DNA from: Harmonia axyridis
Taxonomy: Eukaryota; Arthropoda; Insecta; Coleoptera; Coccinellidae
Assembly (NCBI RefSeq): GCF_914767665.1
Contig: NC_059502.1
Span: forward strand, 37,962,812-38,026,811
Direction of reading: 5' to 3'
Length of the DNA stretch: 64,000 nt
Shown here: piece after piece, positions 45,166 to 57,921 of the stretch
How the letters are laid out: each line of letters begins with the position of its first letter
Numbering within the stretch: the stretch's first letter is position 1
The notes under the pieces: model-generated
The model's input: only the letters and a program-made list of their open reading frames with translations
Database searches by the model: none
Told to the model about the DNA's origin: nothing
Translations under genes and position numbers: made by a program

Positions 45166-45280
45166 AGCCTGTATCTTTTTAACTGGGCTGAATCGGAAAA
45201 AATGGTAAATGAAAAAAGGGTTTCTAATGACCTCAGGAATCTTCGGTTGAAATATATGTACAAGTCAAAGACTCACCCTG
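45166..45280 (-). repeat. Transposon terminal repeat, right-facing copy
   Basis: The sequence ends GTACAAGTCAAAGACTCACC-CTG at 45280 and is the inverse of 34997-35105. It is followed by a short TA array at 45281-45300. Confidence 0.85.
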
Positions 45281-45400
45281 TATATATATAATATATATAT
45301 AATGATATACAGAATGTGATAATTTCCTAAAGTAATTAATGAACAATGGTTTAAGGGGTGTTGGAAAAACTTCAATTGTTACTATCTTCTTTATTTCATC

Positions 45401-45442
45401 GGTCGACGTTTCGATCCTTGGTTGGGATCTTCTTCAGGACTT
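45401..45442 (-). ncRNA. Hammerhead ribozyme motif of the minus-strand PLE
   Basis: On the minus strand: AAGTC-CTGAAGA (CUGANGA core), stem II GATCC/GGATC around a CAACCAA loop, CGAAA, then CGTC-GACC, which closes stem I with AGTC/GAC. All core positions fit. PLE terminal repeats are known to carry hammerheads with a very short stem III. It lies about 290 bp downstream of the minus-strand PLE stop. Confidence 0.75.
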
Positions 45443-45731
45443 CTATAAAACAAACAACATACAAATATAACACAAACATTGCAGAAAAGACAACATGTTA
45501 AAACGCACCGAAATGCGAAGAGCTACCAGATCTTAAGTTGCACTGAATCTTATACAGATTTGGAGGAAAAATTATTTTTGAACACAAAATAGTCTTTAAT
45601 ACAATAACGTCTTTGATATCACACACTTCTTTATTCTCTTGAAAAATTCTTTTGAAAAACTTTCTTCATTCATCTGACAACTGCGTAAAAACGAAAGGGG
45701 TTAGGTCGGGTTCATAGAACATCATAGATCT

Positions 45732-47092
45732 TCAACTGACATTCGAGAACATAGAACTTGATGAGATCAACAATTCACTCTCACTAAATTGGTTTGAATG
45801 TATTAGATATGAATAAATGTTACTTATATTCTCTATATCCTTTCTGTAGTTCATGGAATTTTCATGTCGCTCAATGTGAAACATCTTCAGGAAACATCTC
45901 TTCCTCATATTCTCCTCGTACTCCAAGACTTTCACCGAATCATAGTCCATTCGATGGTCAACTGATCTTACATGTTCTGCCAGTGCACATATCTTTCTAG
46001 GATTCTTAATGTCGCTAATATGTTGGGTTATTCTTCTTTTAAGTTGTTGGGATGTTTGTCCGATATACACCTCATCACAATTTTGACAGGGTATTCTGTA
46101 TACAACACTGGTTTTCTTTTCAGTTTCTATCCTATCTTTCAAATTACTATAAAGTCTCTTTAATTTAAATTCAGTTCTAGATATCATTTTGATATTATCA
46201 GTTTTTAATAAGTTTATTAAGGATTTTGTCATTACATTAATCAGTGGAATGGAAGTAAATATAATTCTCTGGTCTAAATTGGTGGATGCGATTTCATCGT
46301 TATTCTGTGGCTGTCCAGAATTCGATGAATTGTGTATCAATTTCTTTAAGAGGTTCTTGGAGTAACCATTTTCAAGCATCAACTGATATAATAGTTTCAT
46401 ATTCTTCTCCTTTAGGGTCGGGTGTGATATCCTTTGTATACGATTTTTCAATCCTGTAACCATATCGATTTTTTGTCTCTGAGGGTGGTTGGAAAAATAA
46501 TGCAAGTATCTACCTGAGCTCGAGGGTTTTCTATACCAATCAAGAATCAGTGTATTGTCAGGTCTTCTAATGACTAGGGTATCTAGGAAGGGCACGCTAT
46601 TGTTATTTTCTAATTCTATGGTAAATTTGATAGACTTACTCTCTCTGTTGAACTTTTCAAGAGCGTAAGAGGTCTTATCACTGGGAACTGCACAAATGAT
46701 GTCATCTACATATTTTTTAATAAAAGGCATCTCAAAGGGGATATCTGTTAGGATGCTATCTAGGAGGAAATCCATCACTATCTCTGCAATGGAAGGGCTG
46801 AATTTAGACGCCATTGGGGAACCTAGTATTTGGTTATAAAAATTACCTTGGAAGATGAAATAGTTTGAGTTGAAAAGAAATCTGATGATGTTTATGAAGT
46901 CTTCCTTTGGTATCGTGGTGTGGCTGCTGATGGATTCCCATCTGTGTTGAATTGCAGACAGAGCTAATTCTAATGAAATGTTGGTAAAGAGGGATACTAC
47001 ATCAAGGCTGATAAGGACATAATCTTCTGGTAGTTGGAATTCATTAATGAAGGTGGAAAAAGAGAAAGAATCTTCTACGTAATATCTTGCGG
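45732..47092 (-). pseudogene. Penelope-like element (minus), 5'-truncated RT and GIY-YIG
   Basis: PLE homology begins at YYVEDSFSFSTFINEFQLPE and runs without interruption: DYVLISLDVVSLFTNIS, ILGSPMASKFSPSIAEIVMD, FIKKYVDDIICAVPSD (catalytic YVDD), VPFLDTLVIRRPD, LILDWYRKPSSSGRYLHYFS, TSVVYRIPCQNCDEVYIGQT (GIY-YIG) and SLRHIERHENSMNYR-like end. The open frame continues back to 47462 only by reading antisense through the neighbouring PLE terminal repeat; that part is not PLE protein. The N-terminal half is missing. It differs from the plus-strand PLE at many residues, so it is another subfamily. Confidence 0.92.
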
Positions 47093-47140
47093 TGAAAGAC
47101 CTTGGCCATATCATTATATATATATATATATAATACAAAT

Positions 47141-47365
47141 ACAACTCTGTATTTCGGTATGTAATATTTTTACATGTTTTGTGATTGCCATGTTTTTGAC
47201 TGTTTTCTATTGCTATTGTAGAGTCCTGAAGAAGGTCCCCATCGGGATCGAAACGTCGACTAAATGAAATAAAGAAGAGTGAAATTATAACACTTATCAA
47301 TTTTCCCACAACCCTTATCATACTTATAACTATTGTTGTATATTGGGAATTAAAATTTTTGATAT
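47141..47365 (+). repeat. PLE terminal repeat, left copy
   Basis: From ACAACTCTGTATTTCGG to the TTGATAT just before the ORF start. It matches 50259-50483 over 225 bp with two differences. Confidence 0.93.
47221..47262 (+). ncRNA. Hammerhead ribozyme motif, left terminal repeat
   Basis: AGTC-CTGAAGA, stem II GGTCCC/GGGATC with a CAT-C loop, GAAA, CGTC, GACT. Stem I is AGTC/GACT (4 bp), and the cleavage triplet is GTC. The core fits the CUGANGA...GAAA...NUH consensus fully. Confidence 0.8.
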
Positions 47366-47371
47366 TTAAGC

Positions 47372-49903
47372 ATGGGGTTTTATGCAGAAGTAAGAAACAA
47401 CTATGGAAGAGTAGCATATGAGGCGTTGAAGTCATGGTCTTCGTACAATATGAAACTGGCATCTTATAGAAACCGAAGAGTGTTCCTTTTGGAATGCAAA
47501 AGACAGGGTTTACTTCCCAAACATATTTCCAGCAATATGAATTATTTGTTCAGCTCAGCAAGTGATTCAGGTTCGTCCAGACAGGTTCAAGCTATGTTGG
47601 ATAAATCAAGGCATCTCGTTCTTCAATTTGAGATCACTGTGACTGTGACCAGGATAGGAAGAATGGAGTGTGAGTCTTCCAGGTTGTGGCAGATCTTGGA
47701 GGGGTTGCTTCCACCAGAGATGCTAATTCGTTTTGAATCTTACCAGTCCAGAAGGTACAGAAGAGAATTTGCTGCTATCAAGGAGAGAAATCTGATGAAG
47801 GTGAGAGCTCTATCGGATGAACTTCTAAAGAGAGTAGAACCACAAGAAGGGTGGGTTAGGAATGTTAGTTCTGTGATTATACCAGATAGAATATTGAAAT
47901 TCCTAGCACTGGGCCCCAGATTCGGCATTGATATTCCTTTGAAGGAGGTTTCCATGTCGGGACTGTTGGCAGATGTAGAGAGCATTATAGACCTTAATGA
48001 TAGACTGTCAGATGAGGGGAAGAACATCAAACGTTCCCAAGCTGCTAATATTATAACCAACTACATCAAACCTGGAAAAAGGACTAATAATGTTTTCCAG
48101 AGAGAATTTTACCACTGTAAGAGGTACCTAAGTCAACATCAAGAATTGCTTGTGTTACGGGCTGATAAAGGCAATGTTACGGTATTGATGGATAAGGATC
48201 AGTACATAGAGCTCTCCAACACAATTTTGCTCAATGAACAATATTACCAACTTCTTCCTAACAGAGATCCAACCATTACAATACAAGGTAAATGTAATGC
48301 ATTGATTAAGCGATGGGTCAGTGGGGGCCACATAACACAAGTACAAGGTAAATTACTGTACATTTATAATTCAGTTCCCGCTAGATTCTACGGTTTACCA
48401 AAAATCCACAAACCCATTCTTGCCTTGAGACCAATAATATCATCTGTCAACACCCCCACTTCCAAACTGTCAGTTTTTGTTTCAGACATCCTGTCTTAAT
48501 ATCTTTCTTCCACCAGAAGTAGATATTTTATTGAAGATTCCTTTGCTTTTGCCCAATGTGTGAATGGTTTCCAGTTACCTGTTGATTATGTCCTGATCAG
48601 CCTGGACGTTGTATCTCTTTTCACCAACATTCCTGTAGAGTTGGCAGTCTCAGCTGTTGAGAACAAGTGGGATACTATCAAAAACCACACTAGTCTACCA
48701 AAAGAAGAATTCATATATGCCATTAAGTTCCTGTTTTCTTCTAACTATTTTCTTTTTAATGGTAGGTTCTTCAAACAGGTGCTCGGTTCCCCTATGGGTT
48801 CCAACTTCAGTCCGTCCATTGCTGAAGTAGTAATGGATTTCCTTCTGGACTGCATTCTTGTTAGCATTCCTTTTCACATTCCTTTCATCAAGAAATATGT
48901 TGATGATCTAATATGTGCTGTACCTAAAGACCAGGTTGCTTTCGTTCTAAACAGGTTTAACAGTGGACATGAAAGTATACAGTTTACGTTGGAGGAAGAA
49001 ACAGCGAGTGGTGTCCCATTCCTGGATACAAGGGTGATTCGAACACCGGAAAATAGGCTGATTCTGGATTGGTACCGAAAGCCAACAAGTTCAGGGAGAT
49101 ACTTACACTATTTTTCCAATCATCCACATGGACAAAAGGTAAACATGATTTTAGGATTGAAGAATCGCATCGAAAAAGTTGCCCATCCAAGTCTAAGGCA
49201 GCAGAATCTGAGGTTATTGTTACGATTTATGCTAGGGAATGGATACCCAAAGAGGTTGTTGTCCAGATTGATATACAATACCACTCCTTCGAGACAGCCA
49301 ACGAATGGAGAGAGGGGCGCATCCACCACTGTGGACACTGAGAACGTAGATAGTATTCTTTACTCTTCTATTCCCCTAATAAATGGTATGACTAATGCAT
49401 TAATTAACCTCCTAAAGACCACACAAATTAAATTGATTCCGAAATCTTATTTTAAAATTGACAGACTATACAGTCGAGTGAAAGATAGGATGACTGTTGA
49501 TAATATGAGTGGTGTGGTGTATTGTATTCCATGTTCAATATGTAGTGAGGTGTATATTGGTCAGACATCTCAGCTTTTGAAGAGAAGGATTGCTCAACAC
49601 AAGAGCGACATCAAGAATCCAAATAAGATTTGTGCCCTAGCAGACCATACCCGGGACAAAGATCACCCAATGGATTATGATTCCACCAAAATTCTTGAAT
49701 GTGCAGTTAGTGGAAAGAAAAGATGTTTCTTAGAGATGTACCATATTAAACGCCACACTTGTTCTATGAATTACAGAAGGGATGTAAACAATATTAGCTC
49801 CATCTATACTTATTTGATTCATTATGACCAGTTTGGTGGCAGTGAATTGGATGGATCAAATGGAATGAATATTTCCACAAGTTCTACAGTCGGGATAACG
49901 TAA
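47372..49903 (+). pseudogene. Penelope-like RT with GIY-YIG endonuclease, one nonsense codon
   Basis: 843 codons with a single in-frame TAA at 48497-48499. The N-terminal half includes LVLRADKGNVTVLMDKDQY and FYGLPKIHKPILALRPIISS (early RT motifs). After the TAA the frame goes on: RYFIEDSFAFAQCVNGFQLP, YVLISLDVVSLFTNIPVELA, VLGSPMGSNFSPSIAEVVMD, FIKKYVDDLICAVPKD (YVDD catalytic), VPFLDTRVIRTPE, LILDWYRKPTSSGRYLHYFS. The GIY-YIG domain follows: VVYCIPCSICSEVYIGQTSQ, KRRIAQHKSD, ending with the FLEMYHIKRH block. ATG at 47372 lies 6 bp after the terminal repeat. No frameshift was seen; only the TAA prevents a full protein, so the copy is young. PLEs copy RNA at exposed 3' ends and are relatives of telomerase. 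Confidence 0.94.
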
Positions 49904-50258
49904 TAGTGAAATCTATGTTCCGGACTATTTCTGTGAGAGGGGATTGGATTCGGTTCATGGAGTCTTTCAATAATCGCATTTGTTCTGAGTTCGGTGAGAG
50001 TGAATTACTGCGACCAAGTGTGATTTAATGCTATTCTATGTTTCATTTGTCATGTGCGTGTATTCTGTGGCAAGTCTGGTTGACAACATTTTTGACAACC
50101 TCTCATTTTGTTGATTATTCTGTTTACCTTATTTACATATGATAATTGATTTCTACTCTTGTGCTAACGAAATATCAGATCTTTTTTCGCTAAATTTGTT
50201 GATGTTCTTGTTCATTGCTTTCTTGAGAGCTATTGATTTGTGTTCAAATAAGATCTTT
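49904..50258 (+). other. PLE 3' untranslated region
   Basis: This is noncoding DNA between the PLE stop and the right terminal repeat. Confidence 0.7.
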
Positions 50259-50790
<532 letters not shown>

Positions 50791-50807
<17 letters not shown>

Positions 50808-51231
50808 TTTCATCAGGCCCTTGCTGAAAAAACTGGGCTGATGAGGCAAAAAAAAAGGAATATTTGAGTATCGCCCTTGTACAGTACTGGAAAACGAAAC
50901 ATACAAGCTCTATTGGTATATGGTCATAATAACAGACAAACAAATAGCGCATAATAGACCAGATTTGGTGTTATTTGATGAGGAGGAGAAAACTGTTACC
51001 ATCATGGATGTCACTGTTCCGGCTGACGACAATGTGTCTAAAGCATTCTCCGAGAAACTGACGAAATACCAGGACCTCGCCTTCGAACTGAAAGCCGCGT
51101 ACGCACTTAGATCAGCCATAATCCTTCCCTTGATTATTTCCACCAATGGATTGGTCGAGGTGCACCTGGAGGAAAATATTTCTTGTCTTGGTCTACAAAA
51201 AGATTTGATAAGTATACCGATATTCAACTAG
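50791..51231 (+). pseudogene. RLE-type LINE fragment (restriction-like endonuclease)
   Basis: The tail of an R2/NeSL-like polyprotein. 50791 onwards reads NDMAKVFHQALAEKTGLM (the xNxVAKxxHQxLAxKxGL block after the zinc knuckle); after a frameshift near 50850 it reads YKLYWYMVIITDKQIAHNRP, then DLVLFDEEEKTVTIMDVTVP, AFSEKLTKYQDLAFELKAAY and LPLIISTNGLVEVHLEEN, to the stop at 51231. RPD...D-V-T-P is the PD-(D/E)xK-like nuclease core. RT and upstream parts are missing. The PLE and its TA array sit exactly at its left end. Confidence 0.8.
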
Positions 51232-51545
51232 TATATTATGGTTCAGCGTGTCCGCCGCTTGGGGCGCTCACTACAACTTCTGTATATTCCTCCACAGTAT
51301 ATACTGCTCGTGATCAATCATAATATTTCCCAAGTAAAGCGTTACCCCTGTTTTGATTGTTATGAATCATCACTTTTCTCGATAGCGGCGATTTTGTTCA
51401 ATTCAGGGATAGTTCGCGCTTCCATAAAGACATCTGTTCGGATGAAATATTGATTTAGTGAATGTGCTCAATCTGTATATAGTTTCTGGAATCCAGATCT
51501 GTATCAGTTGTAATAATATTATATTTGAATTTAGGCTGGTCAATA
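51232..51545. other. Short noncoding stretch
   Basis: A 71-codon ORF (51238-51453) is not credible. It may be the 3' untranslated region of the RLE-type LINE. Confidence 0.4.
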
Positions 51546-54500
51546 TAGTAAAGAATTCTAGAAAAGCACTGACGTGAAGTCAGGAACTTTCGCGCGCATG
51601 TTAATATTCGTGTGGGATTGTTCTGAAGAAGCGGTCATCATGCAACTCTGCACAAAATTCTGTACTAGCAATTTTCAACTAGTAACTAAGTTTTTTCATG
51701 ATAGGATTTTGAGTTGAATCTTTGAAGGCTCCTCCTCAATATCGCAGAAACTACTCATGTGATCGAATTTAAACTTGTACTTACTTGTAGAATACTGGCG
51801 CCCAAAATTTTGTTGAGGTCGTATTGTTACTGAAATCTTAAAAGAATATTTTTCGAAAATATTTTCAATAATTTTTTTTCATCAGAAGCTACCAATCAGA
51901 TTTCAGTGCATTTTTGCACACGCATTATTGTCAATATTTCACAATAGTGTACAAAATTTCAGTTTGTTCCGTTTTCAACTATCGGAGATATTGAGAACAA
52001 AATTGTCAAAGGTCGCGTTTTTCTTAGGTTTCGTTCTTATTTCCAGAATAAATCAAGAAATACTGATTCGATAATATCCAAAATGCGCAATTAGTAGAAT
52101 ACCGACGCACTTGCTCTTGCAACGATTTGTTAGAATCTTAATGTTTGTAAATTCAGAAAAAAACCATTTTCCTGACTTTTGTTGAAAAATTTTTTTTCGG
52201 TGTCTGTACGTCATGTTTCGATGAAAATCTGCATGGACCTTGAAGTTAATATTCAACAACAGTGGTGCAAATTTAAGTTAGATCTGATTTCAGTTTTAAT
52301 AGAAAGTGGGGAAATTTCATGTTTTTTTCTCGGTATTGTTTGTTATTTACGGAATAATTCGGATCCAATCATGACAAAATGTTCATTAATTGCAGAATAC
52401 GAACGCACAATGGCCTACAAATCAAGTTGGTATCGTTTTCTCAGTATATAAAAAAAAATATATAAAAGAACTGACGTGAAGTCAGGAGCTCTTGCGCGCA
52501 TGTTAGAATTCCTTGGTGATTGTTTCGATGACACGATCATCAGGAAAATTTGAACAGAATTGTGTATTAGCATTTGCTCACTATAGTCCAAGTTTCGTCA
52601 TCATCGGATTGGTATAATTTGATTTATTTCGGAAATAACAACGAAATCGAGAAATAAACAAGAAATTCGACATACTTTTGCAGTGAATCTCCGGAAAATG
52701 AAATCGAATCTGACTGAAATTTGGCACACTGATGGAGAATATAGATCTCAAGGTTTGTGTGGAATATTGTTTGAATTTGATGAATAGATTCTCGAAAAAA
52801 AATTTTTTACATCAAAAATTGGGAAAATTTTCCATAATTTTTTTTTGGTGTACTAAGACAACGATATCGACGAAATTCTGCGAGCTAATGCACGTTAGTA
52901 ATTCCTTCAGATTCATATTTCTGGAGTAATTTCAGAAATAATAACCTTATCAAGGAAAATATCACAAAATTCGACTTATTCTTTTTGCAATGTCTCCCAA
53001 AATTAAAATCGGATAAAAATAAAATTATGTGTACTGTTGAAAATATTGATATCAAAACATGTGCAAACACTAATTGGAAATCTGATGACTCCTTTTTGAA
53101 AAAAAAATTTTTTTCAAAAAAATTGCGAAAATTCTCGAAAAACAATTTTTTTTAAATTTACCAAACATACGATCTCATTGAAAAATTTTAAAAGTTGCGT
53201 GTCAGTAATCCCCATTCACGTACTACGTTTGAATACGATCGCACATTTAGTTCCTAATATATTAATAACATAACCTCAAAATTTCAAATGATTCAAAACT
53301 CCGAAACCGCTCGACCAATGTGGCTGGTTAATGAACTCAACCGTCGCATTCTGATGCGCAAACTATTCCGAAAATCTAGATAGATGTCTTCGTTTTCCCG
53401 CAATCGTGACAACGGACGGAAGGTCGGCTGACCGGACAGAATTCATTTTAAAGACGGATTCTTCATCAGTGAGTCCAACCTAGCCGTTTGAGACCATTTT
53501 AGCGAAAAAATTTCAAAAAGACAGACATCGTGACAAAACGATAGCACGCTGTTTCCCTAAAACATGCGCGCAAAAACGCGAAATTTGACATGTTTTTCCC
53601 TTTATCTCCTGAACTTAAAATCCAATCAAATTGAAATGCAGCTCACTGTTGAAGAATACGGAGCTTAGGTTCCCTAAGTATTTCATTGGAATCTGAAGAA
53701 TGGCAATTTTTTTTCAACAAAAATATGGAAAAATTTCTGAAAATATTTTTTTAAGAAGTCACTAACCAAACGATACCAACAAAATTCAGCGAGCAAACTG
53801 CGCGTTGATATTCTGAATCTAACCTCCTAATTTAATCATCATCGGGTATGAAATTTTCTAAAATGATTTGATTTTGACTTTACTAAATAATAAGATCAAT
53901 ACAATATTTTGCAAGTGGATATTCTTCAACCAATTGTCCAGTTCGGTTACAACAGGATCAATATTTTTGGGTAATCTCGGAGATAACAACGAAACCGAGG
54001 AACAAATTCTAGAAAAGCACATGCGCGCAAAAGCTGATGACTTCACGTCAATGATTTTCCAATTTTCTTTTAATTTACTATTGATACGATACCGACAAAA
54101 TTTCGCGACCAAATGCGTGTAAGTGATTCGCAATTAACCATTAAGTGTTATCGTGATCGGATTCATATTTGTTGAGTTATTTCAGAAATAATAACCGTAC
54201 CAAGGAAAAATATCACAATATTTTACATATTTTTTCTCCCTATATCTCCGAAACTTGAGAACGGATGAAATTGAAATTTTGTACGCTGTTCTGAAATTTC
54301 AGCATCAAAACATGTGCTAGAACTCATTGGAATCTGATAATTATTTTTTAATTAACTATCGATACTATCTCGAAAAAATTCGGCCCGAAGTTGCACGTTG
54401 GTACCCACCAAGTTTGAGTGCGATTGCATTATAATTCCCTGAGATATTGGCTTTAACTCAAAAATTTAAATGACCATAACTTCTAAACCCCTCGAGCGAT

Positions 54501-55460
54501 TCGGCCCATCAACGAACCTGGCCGAACGAAATTTCATGTCGATACCTCTTTTCGTTTTCAGGTTATCGTGGAAACGAGACCATTTTCGCTCGAAAATTCG
54601 AAAATTATAGACAGTGGGGCAAACGATAGCACGCTGTTCCGCTAGAATATGCGCGCAAAAACGAATTTCATTGGAATCTGAAGAAAAGGAAATGTTTTTC
54701 AACAAAAATAAGGAACATTTTAGAAACCTTTTTTTTCAAGAATTCACTAACCAAATGGTGCCAACAAAATTTTGTGAGAAATTGCGTTCGTACAAAATTT
54801 TGTGAGGATCTTGATATTATATTCTTCAGTGGTTCAATGATTTGTGTCAGTAAATGTCGATATTAGGATGATACTAACTGACCCGCCCCCTTTTGGCACG
54901 GAGACATAAAGAATCGAGGAATTACGTCTAATTTTCCATCTCTTCTTTCAATTTGATATGATAGTTCAATTAAACCTCATCGAATTATTTCATTCCGATT
55001 ATATATCAGTTTTTCAAAATTTCAAGAAAATAACTCATACATACGCACTACCAAACATAGGTTGTGAAATATTCAAAGAGTTATACAAAAAAAACAAAAC
55101 CAGGAGCTTCTAAGCCATTTCCTCACGAGGTTCTGTAAAGTGATTAACGCCGTAATTTTTTACCAAGTAGCAGATTTCAATCCGGACAAATCGAAATTAC
55201 AATTTCGAATGGATATATCTACGGAATCAAGTAATCTCAAATCCTGCTCTACAAATATCGAGTCTCTAAGTCTTTTCTTTCAGAAGTTATTGTATTTACG
55301 GTCGACCTATCGGAAACTGATAGTTATTGCAATCACTTACGAAAGAAACATTTTAGAATCTCGAAAGATGAATTCGTAAGAGGGCGAACTCCATCCAATG
55401 ATACCGCAGATATACAAAAATCAGAAATTCTAGAAGAGCACTGACGTAAATCAAGGAGCT
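51546..55460. repeat. Complex of degenerate noncoding repeats with CGCGCAT boxes
   Basis: Boxes of the form CACTGACGTGAAGTCAGGA followed by CGCGCATG lie at about 51567-51600 and 52469-52503, with a shorter form at 55437. Related GCGCGCA boxes are at 53563, 54020 and 54651. Between them, diverged copies of one text recur: 52660-52770, 52960-53110, 53580-53710 and 54220-54345 (CTCCGAAACTTGA..., ATCAAAACATGTGC..., ATTGGAATCTGA). Another, ATTTCAGAAATAATAACC, is at 52931 and 54180. No coding capacity is seen; short ORFs here are not credible. Confidence 0.7.
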
Positions 55461-56699
55461 GATTTCAGGTTGAGTTATATAAAATTCAAATAGTCGAATC
55501 TATTCGACAGTTAGTTTTTGTTCGGAGGTTGAAGAACGTTGACATTCTCACTCAAATTCAGGAAGCCATGATTCCTGCAAACGATTTAGTGATTTGTCTC
55601 GCTGTTTTGTGCTCACGTTCTGTTTGGCATTAAGAATTTGCTAAATGACAAATAGAAATCTCAGAATTATACGAAATACGGAGAGACGAAAAAGAATCAG
55701 GAAATAATAAATGCATACATAAATTCTTTTCTTTTCGATATGTACCATCGTATATTGGCAACGGATCATGTTTAAAGAGTATTCTGAAATATATTTTAAA
55801 ATTTTTCCGCCGACGTCCACATACTTCTCTTAATTCACGGATTGAATAAAAATGACACGTTTCTCTTTTCCGCCCTATGTTGGACAGCAATCGGAATTTT
55901 TATCATGCATCTTTGTATTCACATAGTTGCATTTCTCTGTTCTTGTCTAAGTATCTGGAATGAACCCTTAAAATACAAACAACACACGGTCCAAAAGTTT
56001 TTATTTATGACCTTCTGTGGTTTGAGAACTCATCAAATCAGAGGTTTCAATTTTCTTTTTACTTGAAATACCTCTAAAGATGAGATTTCATAGAACTCAT
56101 TTTACAGATGCCCGCCATATAGACACAAAATTTCAACACCATGTGACAAACAGGTTCTGAAATATCCAAGTTTTGAAAATCCGTTTCATATTCTATTCCA
56201 ATCCAATCCCCATTTATTCATATCAAGGCTAAGCCTAGCGAGGTCAACGCTTGAAGCAAAAGTTTCAAACTCGGTCGAGATTCATTTATTGGAACGCTGC
56301 GCTGTGCGAGTGCAGCTGTTGTAATTTTTTTCTACGATTGCTGACGCATGAATGATCGTAAATCAGTCGGCAGAGTCTGTTCTTGTTTGTTTCTAGAGAA
56401 GCCTCGGTCTTGCCGACAGTGCCCTAACTGGCAACATAGCCTGGACGCCTAGTAATCGGCAAGGTGAAAGTTTTGTTGTATATTTTGGACGCTCTAGGAA
56501 GGTTTCTTGAAATGACGCTCGGAAATCGTTAGAATGAGAGTTGATAAAATAGATATTGACCAAAGTAAGTTTGCGGACATCTAACGACCTCTTCTGTTCA
56601 GTGATGAAAAGTATATATTCGATAAGTTAGGGATTGTGCGAGAAATTCGCCACGGACGCTCAGAGACTGTTTTTCGAATGGACGCTTTGAAGATAGCGG

Positions 56700-56703
<4 letters not shown>
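55461..56703. other. Non-genic stretch before the TA array
   Basis: Short ORFs (for example 55842-56066 +) have no known motif. 56585-56700 reads FSDEKYIFDKLGIVREIRHG in one frame, faintly like a transposase FSDE block, but too short to call. Confidence 0.35.

Positions 56704-56790
<87 letters not shown>
56704..56790. repeat. (TA)n microsatellite
   Basis: About 85 bp of TA, producing spurious IYIY ORFs on both strands. Confidence 0.97.
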
Positions 56791-56792
<2 letters not shown>

Positions 56793-56929
56793 CAATGCTC
56801 GTCGATGAAGTGTGCTACATTTATCCATCGCACTGGAATAAGTACAAATATTTCGAAAACTGTAGGGGAACAAAAGCCATACCATACGCCACAAAATGAG
56901 CACTATTTATCTAAATAAGAAAATTTCCG

Positions 56930-57325
56930 TCCGACAAATAAGTGACTGACAGGGAAAAATGGGCACAAATTTTTTTTATACGGCAAAAATTGGCACAAAA
57001 TAGGCACAAAATACCCAAATAAAAAAATTTGAAAATTTCCATGTATGAGTCACAGCGTCAATTGGTGACTCACCGGAAAAACTCGAAATATCTCGAAAAT
57101 AAAATGGGCACAAATTTTTTTATACGGCAAAAATTGGCACAAAATGGGCACAAAATACCCAAATAAAAAATTTTAAAATTTCCATGTATGAGTCACAGCG
57201 TCCAATTGGTGACTCACGGGAAAAACTCGAAATATCTCGAAAACTGAATGAACCCAAAATTTTTTTTATACGGCAAAAATTGGCACAAAATAGCCACAAA
57301 ATACCCAAAACAATTTGATATCAAA
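56930..57325. repeat. ~147-bp tandem repeat, about 2.7 units
   Basis: GGGCACAAATTTTTTT occurs at about 56960 and 57107, with a changed form at 57250. Each is followed by TATACGGCAAAAATTGGCAC, then ATGTATGAGTCACAGCGTC, GGTGACTCAC and CTCGAAATATCTCGAAAA. Spacing is 146-148 bp. Confidence 0.88.
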
Positions 57326-57921
57326 ATTCTGGGAGTGGATCAGCAACTTGACGCAGCTATGGATAGAACGGAAAAAACTGTCATAGCTGGCTTAGCAACA
57401 TAAGACAATAGACCGGCCTCAGCGTTGGAGATCTATTTCGAGCAGCCGCGGATCTTGATAAGTTTCGCGAGTTGACCAAAATAATGATAGCGAACGTCTG
57501 TAATCAGGCACTGTACTAAAAGAAGAAGAATACCAATAGTATTCTGGACTAAAATCATAATAGTAACACCGCTTCTGTTCCCCCTGCTACAACATTCCTT
57601 TTCAAGCGAACTTCCTCGACCATAGAACTATATTATAAGGAATAAAACTTCTTCTTATCAATATTTCTAAAATAAATATTTGATTATAACTGAAAATTCA
57701 ATAGAATATGCAAATAACAAACCCATACAATACGAGAATTCAGCATATGCACTTAAGAAAGCTCTAGTTTTTTGAATAAAATACGATACATATTTCAATG
57801 AAAATAATTATCACCAACACAACCTCATTTCAAGATAGGTGAAATAACAAATGTTGGAACCTTATCGCTTTCCGTTAGCTCCAAACAAAATTTTTATTTG
57901 ACGTGTTATTAAAAATTTCAG
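57326..57921 (+). other. Intron sequence upstream of the receptor exon
   Basis: No gene is recognised. 57330-57500 has higher G+C and reads partly open (VDQQLDAAMDRTEKTVIAG) but matches nothing known to me. It ends in the acceptor ATTAAAAATTTCAG. Confidence 0.45.

Noticed and set aside
47093..47462. N-terminal extension of the minus-strand PLE frame
   Set aside because: It reads antisense through the neighbouring PLE terminal repeat and start region; it is not PLE protein.
57330..57500. GC-richer open stretch before the receptor exon
   Set aside because: Interrupted by stops and without recognisable similarity or splice sites.
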